64,000 nt of DNA from Hyaloscypha bicolor E (lineage: Eukaryota > Ascomycota > Leotiomycetes > Helotiales > Hyaloscyphaceae): positions 62,001-126,000 of the forward strand of contig NW_020194521.1 of the NCBI RefSeq assembly GCF_002865645.1. Direction: 5' to 3'. Each line of letters starts with the position of its first letter. The stretch's first letter is position 1. Below are positions 57,455-64,000 of this stretch, piece after piece. Under the pieces are notes generated by a model. The model made no database searches and had not been told where the DNA came from. It worked only from the letters and a program-made list of their open reading frames with translations. Position numbers and translations under genes: made by a program.

Positions 57455-58564
57455 AGTGACGGGTCCAAGTAGAGAAGTATTAAAGAATTTCAGGGCGGAG
57501 GAGGAGGAGGGTGAGGGCCGAAGTATGAAAAGGAAACACTGAACAGAACAGTGGATATAAGATGTAGAGTAGGGCGTTTCAACAAAAGTCACCTCCGACA
57601 CCTTTCCTTGCCCCTCCAGCAGACTCAATCTCCACCGTGTCCCAGTCCAGTATTGGTTTTGATTTGCCCTCCCGCAGTCCCCGAGCCGGTCGCAAGTAAG
57701 TGGGATATCTTGGCGGTCAAGACTTCACGTTGGAGAGAAGTTTCCCACTAGTCGTCCCGTTAAAGGGTGGGGTAGCTGCACCTGCATATTCTCTGTTGAG
57801 GTTGGAGAGCATTGCTGATAGGCCAATACTTTGAGGGCTGGAAGTCCGAAGGATGAGTGAAGATGACGCTCAAAATAGAAGGGCAGAAGCGGAGATGCGG
57901 GGTGACATTTAGTAGAAATTAAGACTTGCGGGACGCGAGTGCCGCAGATTCAATGCCGTGGGCCGCGGCCAAGAAATGCCACGGCCACGAAACATCGAAT
58001 GAAAATTTACGAATAGATTGTATCACTCCAGAATGGATTATTTCGGGTTGGATGTGAAACAAATGTGAAAGAAGCTCGCATGAGAGAGGCTTTTCAGCGT
58101 GAATTAGGAATGACATCAAGATCAAAAAAAGGGGGGGGATGTGAACTTAAGCGTGATCGTCACGCCACGGCGGGCTAAATGATCCAATTGGCCGGGCCTA
58201 ATGTCACCCTTAAGAAAGGAATGGCTTCCCATATGACCCTGCGACTGGAGAGAAGGCGACAGCATGGCTGCAGTGTCAACGTCGAGTCGTCTGAGTCGCT
58301 TCAGTAGCCGCTTGTAGAAAGTGATAGCCAGAGCAGAGCACGAGATGGGCAAATGTGCCTGGAGATCACTGTGCAGCAAGTGCCTGAATCACAGTGCCAA
58401 TGCAACGTCCGCAAAGATTGCTTTGATGCTTCGAGCAACATTTCTCCTTCTACCATCGCGGATTTCTAATTATAAGAGTAGCAGAAGTAACCTTGAGAAA
58501 ATGCATCAAGTCACCATCTTCCAGCCCCTTCACACAATTAAAATCATTGAGGAATCAACTTGTC
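57455..58564. other. Divergent intergenic region
   Basis: 1.1 kb between two secreted-protein genes on opposite strands. A G-rich run lies at 58126-58139. No gene supported. Confidence 0.5.
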
Positions 58565-59803
58565 ATGAAGCTCCTTTGTCGATTTTTGATCGCGATCGCT
58601 ACCGCTATCGCCTCTGGCGCCAACCCCGCACAAGCTACTGCGGAGTACAGGCTTACCACTATTCTACCATGGATCTCCAAAAACTCGACCAGTGTTGACC
58701 TTGGAATTGTCGTCAACGGCACGTATTATCTGTCTGATCGCACCAACGCTGTCGTGCACATCGTTGACCTCGCCTCCTCCACCGAGACAGGTCGGATCAC
58801 GGGTTTCAAAGGCGCCACAATCATCAACGGAACCGTCAACAAGCCCACGTCAGGACCCAATGGTCTACTTTACATCCCAGGTCGCAATGAGCTATACGTC
58901 GGAGATGGCGATGGCAGCGTCAAGATTGTCGACCTGAGCAAAAATACCATCGTCGACACCATCCCTCTTGGCATCTCCAAACGCGCAGACGAGATGACTT
59001 ACGACGCAAACAACAAACTGGCAATAGTCACGGGCCCCGATGACGATATCGCCATACTCGCCTTTATCTCCGTCACAGACCGCAAAATCATCCATAAAAT
59101 CTCTTTCGACAATGCAACCAACGGCATCGAGCAGCCAGTCTGGAATCCCGCAGATGGCCTCGTCTACGTCTCCGTCCCAGAAAGTAACGTCAACACCGGT
59201 GGCGAGATCGATGTTATCGAAACCACGAACTTCACCACCACGAAGATCCTACCCGTCACCAATTGCAGCAGTCACGGTATCGTCTTCGGCCCCAGCAACC
59301 AACTCCTCCTCGGCTGCTCCCAGGACGCCATCCTCGCCGACAGCGTTGGCCATACCCTTGTCGTTGATGTCACAACAGGCAAGACCGTTGAAACAATCGA
59401 CGGCATTGGCGGCGCAGACCAAGTCGCATACAACCCAACCCTCAACTACTACTACGTCGCAGCATACCAATACCAAGTCAACGGCAGCGCGACAGGCGCT
59501 GCGGATCCTAAGGTTGGCATCATTGATGCGGCTACGGGGACCCTCTTGCAAACGCTTAAGACAGATAATGTTACGGCTCATGCGGTTGCGGTTGACCCGA
59601 AGACCAACAAGATGATGATTCCATTGGCGGGTAAGGGAATTGCGATTTATGACTTTGTTGTTGGGACGAGTACAACGACGGCCACAGCTACAACGGCTAC
59701 CGCAACGGTTATGACAACCAGTGCTGCTAACAGGCTGGGGGTATGCTCCGTTTCTCTCTTCTCTTTTGTTGTTGCTGTTTTCTTTGGCGCTGGGGTAGCC
59801 TGA
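58565..59803 (+). CDS. Secreted beta-propeller protein, likely GPI-anchored
   Basis: A single-exon frame of 412 residues from Met 58565; this start gives a signal peptide, MKLLCRFLIAIATAIASG, whereas upstream codons do not. Repeats of about 45 residues (VVHIVDLASSTETGRI, VKIVDLSKNTIVDTIPLG, IDVIETTNFTTTKILP, LVVDVTTGKTVETIDG, VGIIDAATGTLLQTL) are blades of a YncE/NHL-like propeller. Many NxS/T glycosylation sites are present. A Thr/Ala-rich stalk near the end is followed by SAANR and a hydrophobic tail (VCSVSLFSFVVAVFFGAGVA), the layout of a GPI-anchor signal. Probably a cell-surface protein; ligand unknown. Confidence 0.82.
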   Translation: MKLLCRFLIAIATAIASGANPAQATAEYRLTTILPWISKNSTSVDLGIVVNGTYYLSDRTNAVVHIVDLASSTETGRITGFKGATIINGTVNKPTSGPNGLLYIPGRNELYVGDGDGSVKIVDLSKNTIVDTIPLGISKRADEMTYDANNKLAIVTGPDDDIAILAFISVTDRKIIHKISFDNATNGIEQPVWNPADGLVYVSVPESNVNTGGEIDVIETTNFTTTKILPVTNCSSHGIVFGPSNQLLLGCSQDAILADSVGHTLVVDVTTGKTVETIDGIGGADQVAYNPTLNYYYVAAYQYQVNGSATGAADPKVGIIDAATGTLLQTLKTDNVTAHAVAVDPKTNKMMIPLAGKGIAIYDFVVGTSTTTATATTATATVMTTSAANRLGVCSVSLFSFVVAVFFGAGVA

Positions 59804-61099
59804 AGTTGTTAGGAATAATGTAGTCGCTGCACCCGAGGCGGTGGTGGTATTCCCTTGTTTTGCTACAATCGTCTTCCTGCTCATCTTCTACTTCCCGGCA
59901 GGAGTAGTGTCGCTTCATCTCCTGTATCTAGGATCCATGGGTGGATTACTGGTATAAGATACGAAGCAGCTTATAATACAACCTGATAAAACATTACTTA
60001 CCCTTCGTTAGCTGTGCGGTACCCATGCTGTGTCCAACTATATTAAAGCAAGTTATAAGGACCTTGTTATTAAACTCCTTGATTTCGTTGCTCTCCTCAG
60101 GTTAAGCTTCGTATTAGAATTATTTGAATTGCTTGTTTATAGCGATTTGGTCCTTGCTTTTAGACTTTAATATAGTATTCTAGTAATAGTAACTTAATTA
60201 ATTTGCTATATTTCTTAATACTCGAATACTATATAGCTCAGTTTTATAATAGATATAATAAAGGACGTTTTGCTTATAGTAAAATCTGCTAAAGCTAATC
60301 GTATAAATAATAAATTTAGTTCAAGTAAAAAAGACTTTTTAAAGATATCTTTAAATAAAATCGTTGTACGAGGCAGGGAAAATGCAGAGATGAAGAAAAG
60401 AAAGGAAGAGGGGAGATGCGGGATAATACTTGATTACTAATTCATACTAATTGATACTAACTAATTCTGCGCAGAATCGAAAATAAATCGATGCCTCAGG
60501 AATTGTTGCCGAGCCTGACCAGAGTCACTGGTTGCATTAAGAAAGTGCGTGTGAGGCTGGACAAGCCCTGGCTCGCACTGGCTAATGACCACTGCATTTA
60601 GCTGCAGGCCGGATTGAGCAGTCGCGAAAATGAAAGCAATACCGCAGAGCTCAGGAAGTTGCATATCTCTGGGAATTCCTGGAAATCATTGACACCACCC
60701 ACAAGCTCGCAAGCGAACCAATCAAAAGGCCTAAACACCCCCTTACCATCCCCTCGCTTCAAGCCCTCGAGGCTTCATGTGTGCAAATCTCGGAGGTTTC
60801 CAATAAAACAAGCAGAGATATATACCTTGTAGAGATAAGATTTCTAGCTATAAGGCTCCTTCACTATCTTACAAGAATTTGCACAGATGTAGGCACTGCG
60901 TTTTTGAAGCCATTTGGCTCAGATGGGTTTGTGCGAAGACGCCCAGCATCTGACACTTTTAGACCTTTCATGGGCCCTGTAAGTGTGTCCTCACCTATGG
61001 AGCCTTCACTATCTGCGGAAGCATCCCCTATGTCGTGAGATCTCTCACATTGTCGAGAAGTCGTCATCGCGGATGTCGCGCAATCGCAGGATCAGAAAG
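59804..61099. other. Intergenic with a weak AT-rich patch
   Basis: 60050-60360 is AT-rich and may be an old repeat remnant. Short frames at 60614-60832 and 60864-61067 (minus) have no motif. No gene supported. Confidence 0.45.
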
Positions 61100-61104
61100 C
61101 TGTC

Positions 61105-61430
61105 TGTTGAATTGGTACTAGTTTACTAGTCCTTCCAGTACCAGGTTCAACTACTAATATTAGCTTCGCCACTCTCATTTATAATGGTTTACTATGGAAG
61201 CATATGGAATAGCTCACTATGGAAGCTCAGTGAACGCTCACTAATATGATTTATCAGCTGATTTATAATATACTAGAGGAAATCGCCACCCACTAGTGGG
61301 TATATAAGAACTGTACTTTAGATTCCTTCCTCTCCCTTTTTACTCTTCACTCTCCTGTATCTAGTCATTCTACAGATTGTCAAACTCCAATATATCGATT
61401 TTCCATCAATAAATCGATCACTTTCCAATA
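61105..61430. mobile_element. Probable solo LTR, 326 bp
   Basis: The segment starts TGTTGAATTGG and ends TTTCCAATA, partly inverted-complementary ends, and is flanked by CTGTC on both sides (61100-61104 and 61431-61435). The last two bases are TA instead of the expected CA, explicable by a C-to-T change in CpA context. Inside are a TATATAAG box (about 61301) and an AATAAA signal (about 61409), the order expected in an LTR. No internal retroelement sequence adjoins it. A five-base flank match alone is weak, so this call is tentative. Confidence 0.5.
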
Positions 61431-61435
61431 CTGTC

Positions 61436-62584
61436 CTTCATGCGTCTCCGTATAGATTATACCTTCTTACTCATCTAACTCCCATCCAAAGGGGCTTGTG
61501 AGCTCACAGTCTTCATCAGGGTAGATAACTTGTAACGACATCTGCTAGAGACCGGGAAATACATCTTTCTCTAAGTTTTTCAAAGCGAAACAGATATTTC
61601 GGATCTGGAATGATTAAATATAAATTCTGCGCCTTATAAATAGAATAATATTATTTTGTGTTGGGAAATACGTCTTTTAGTCGTACGTTCAGTTGTGCTA
61701 CGTGATTTTCGCTTCGCATAGATATGGGTTATATTGCGTGGAAGCAGGTTTATTGGAGTCGGGTATGTAAGTTGCTGCTTATATGCAATAGGCAGCAGTA
61801 GTCATGTGATACAGTCCCGTGACCACAACGAGGTCGTGCCAAAGGTCAAAACAGCCACCGGATTCTAGCGCGCCTCTCGTTGTTGGTCCGACTACTTGCA
61901 GAAAAGGCGTAATGTGCATAGTTGGCCTTCCTTTCTCTCCCCAGTTCTTTGGGACGATTGCTTGGCTGCAGCTGCTGGGCTTTTGCAAAGATGTTCGATT
62001 GGCGGTGTGGTAGCAGGAGCTGAGAAGCCAACAGTCACAGACACATTTCTTCCAGAAGGGTGCCTAAAGTATTCGAATTGGTAGGTGCACACGAAACCAA
62101 TCAAAGCAGCCAAAAAGGGGCAATAAAAGATCTTATTAGTTAGAAAAGTAGATCTCGCACGTACCAGGTCGAATATTTATAGCACCCTACGGTATCGCAC
62201 GCTGACGCATGGGCATATGTACGCAGGGAGTTGAAGACTACGATATATCATATATCCAGGACTTATTTCTTCCAGGCATTTCCAAGAGTATGAGATATTA
62301 GGGTAGTGTATTTTTTCTTTGCGCGTTCATTCATGTCGTAAGTACCATTTCAATGGCGGAGGGCCAATATTTCTGGAATTTGCCATTTGAAAGATTGTAT
62401 ATCAAAGCCTCGACCAATAATTCTTTTTACTCGAATCTATTGTTGTGCTTGGTGGCTCAGTGGCTTGTAGGGCTGAAAGACTGAGGCTGCCTAGCGAGAA
62501 GTGATCTAAGAAGAGGGATGCTTTGCTTTCCCCCGTGCCACAGCCTTTTTCTTCTCTCAGCTTCGACATTGCGATTTCACCAAC
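61436..62584. other. Intergenic, no supported gene
   Basis: 1.15 kb. Overlapping frames around 61779-62113 on both strands show no family motif. The distal part is the promoter region of the fasciclin gene. Confidence 0.45.
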
Positions 62585-64000
62585 ATGGGCCTCAAAGGTC
62601 TACTAATAGCCTGCTTCCGGGTTTCAGCCCTAGTCGGGGCGCAGACGATCCCACGGGACACAATCCTAAATATACTCTCATCAGATCCTCAACTGAGCGG
62701 GCTTTCGACAGTTGTCAACTCCTTCCCCCTCCTCGTCCAGCAATTTAACAAGGCAGATAACTTCACATTCTTGGCTCCAACTAATGACGCTATTTCATTA
62801 TGGCTTGCGACGAATCGTTCATCGGATTATATCCAAGCTACATTACAGTACCATCTCCTGAGCGGCACATTCCCAAGTGCATTTATCGCCAGCACGCCAA
62901 TATTCATTCCTACAGCCCTCACAAGCCATTCGTTCTGCAATATGACTGGTGGTCAAAGGGTAAAGGCAACATCTAACGATGGGCATCTCTTGTTTGGTTC
63001 CGCGCTACAGACTACAAGTAATGCCCTCTCAACGGTAGGAATCACCGTATCTTCAGAAGCCCTGAGATCCATCCGAAGACTAACAGTTGCTGAAGGACAT
63101 AATAGCCTTTGGGGGAATCGTTCACATCATCGACAAAGTCCTGGAACTTCCAATCGGACCTGCTCAAACAATCGTGGCCGAAAACTTAAGCTATTTCATC
63201 GCCATGGCCGAGAAAGGAGGATACCTCAGTGCAGAGGCTCGGCCTTTCGTCGATGCCTACTTTAGTCGGCCCGACACCACATATTTCATATTCAATTCTG
63301 CCAAGGCGTTGGCGCACTTGAACGACACAAGCGTGAATATAACTACACTTCTAAACTCATCGGGTTATGGTCTTGCTCCTCGAGTAATTTATTCAACGGC
63401 TTTTGTGAACGGGACTCAGATTATGACGGTTTTGGGTCTTCCCTTGTTAGTTACGGTACAAGATGGGGATACATACATCAATTACGCGAAAGTTACCTCA
63501 AGGGACAACTTTATCAGCAACGGTGTATTTCATGTTATTGACGAGTAAGTCTACAGTCACTTGGATTTCATGTATGGTTCAGAGTAAGATCTGACTGAAG
63601 GACTTTCAGTATTATAGACCCGGGGAATATAACAGGTCCTCCTCCGTCCTCCACAAACACAACCGAAGCACAGACTTCGATGCACTTTTCAACAGGAGCA
63701 AAGACTGGCATAGGAGTTGGTACAAGTGTCGGGGTTCTAGCCGTGGCTGCGGCATTAATCTTTATATATCGCAGGAAACGAAGCTCGAGTTCATGGATGG
63801 AGAGGAATTCAAATACATGGAGAGATAAGAGGAGACCGGGAGAGCTAAGTAGTAATTTACTGCTTGAATTGTTCCAGTTAGGAACTGACAAATCTACAGT
63901 CGAGTTGAGTGCAAGATCCTGTCACGAGTTACCAGAATTGCCAACGACGGAATCGGCTGTTGAGCTGCCTGCTGGATATGGTTTCCAACAAGAGATTGGG
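62585..64000 (+). CDS. Fasciclin (FAS1) domain membrane protein, runs off window end
   Basis: Exon 62585-63046 begins with a signal peptide (MGLKGLLIACFRVSALVGAQ) and the first FAS1 domain (NILSSDPQLSGLSTVV, FTFLAPTNDAI, LQYHLLSGTF). Exon 63087-63544 continues IIAFGGIVHIIDKVLELP, the end of FAS1-1, then the second domain (FIAMAEKGGYLS...VFHVID). After a 65-nt intron, exon 63610 onward has a Thr/Ser stalk, one transmembrane helix (GVGTSVGVLAVAAALIFIYR) and a cytosolic tail that is still open at 64000. The first intron is only 40 nt (GTATCT..CTAACAG) with the branch sequence abutting the acceptor; a frameshift is the alternative. FAS1 proteins mediate adhesion at the cell surface. Confidence 0.85.

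Noticed and set aside
61779..62113. Overlapping 60-73-residue frames on both strands
   Set aside because: Could be a decayed gene, but no family motif, splice site or consistent frame was found.
62448..62510. tRNA-like string (GGTGGCTCAGTGG)
   Set aside because: A weak A-box resemblance only; no B-box (GGTTCGANTCC) and no cloverleaf pairing could be drawn.
1..64000. CRISPR arrays, operons, bacterial promoters and secondary-metabolite clusters
   Set aside because: No regularly spaced short repeats; genes are eukaryotic with introns; no polyketide synthase, NRPS or terpene cyclase is present in the window.

Overview
The window is nuclear DNA of a filamentous ascomycete (Pezizomycotina). Genes carry short introns (about 40-127 nt) with GT..AG borders and CTAAC/CTGAC-like branch sites. 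HET-domain, 2EXR, DUF3455, PF11951-like and fungal PLD genes are present. Blocks of extreme A+T show the signature of repeat-induced point mutation (RIP). Gene content and intron style would fit Leotiomycetes, but the class is a guess.

Layout. 1-3285 is RIP-degraded, nearly gene-free DNA holding a fresh-looking solo LTR. 3.2-7.4 kb is a small island with two damaged self/non-self-type genes: a 3'-truncated VWA7/Het-C-like gene and a HET-domain pseudogene with two in-frame stops. 7.9-9.3 kb is a second AT block containing a degraded inverted-repeat transposon. 9.6-31 kb is a conserved, dense core: GlcG/HbpS-like protein, Met8-like sirohaem enzyme, Pep7/Vac1 FYVE protein, pyruvate dehydrogenase E2 (Lat1), the Arf exchange factor Sec7, a GNAT acetyltransferase, a bacterial-looking alpha/beta hydrolase, a coiled-coil protein and a GH5 glycosidase. 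31.8-43.7 kb is accessory and decayed: an N-terminal remnant of a TPR/SET-type gene, two MITE-like elements (one a clear hAT relative with 8-bp target duplication), a broken C2H2 gene, a broken Hsp70/actin-fold-like gene, a MAPEG gene and a PF11951-type regulator. 43.7-59.8 kb is dense again: a four-helix membrane protein, phospholipase D, a 2EXR-chromodomain fusion protein, the P5A ATPase Spf1, a tiny secreted peptide, a DUF3455 secreted protein and a GPI-anchored beta-propeller. The last 4 kb holds a probable solo LTR and a fasciclin-domain membrane protein that runs off the end.

How the genes relate. There is no obvious metabolic cluster. The conserved core is endomembrane and mitochondrial housekeeping (Pep7 and Sec7 in vesicle traffic, Spf1 in the ER, Lat1 in mitochondria, Met8 in sirohaem). 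MET8/PEP7, LAT1/SEC7 and 2EXR-chromo/SPF1 are divergent pairs sharing 230-450 bp promoters. The accessory parts read as a record of transposition, RIP and gene decay around incompatibility-type and regulatory genes. Exon borders were assigned by eye from splice signals, reading-frame continuity and family resemblance; no alignment was run.
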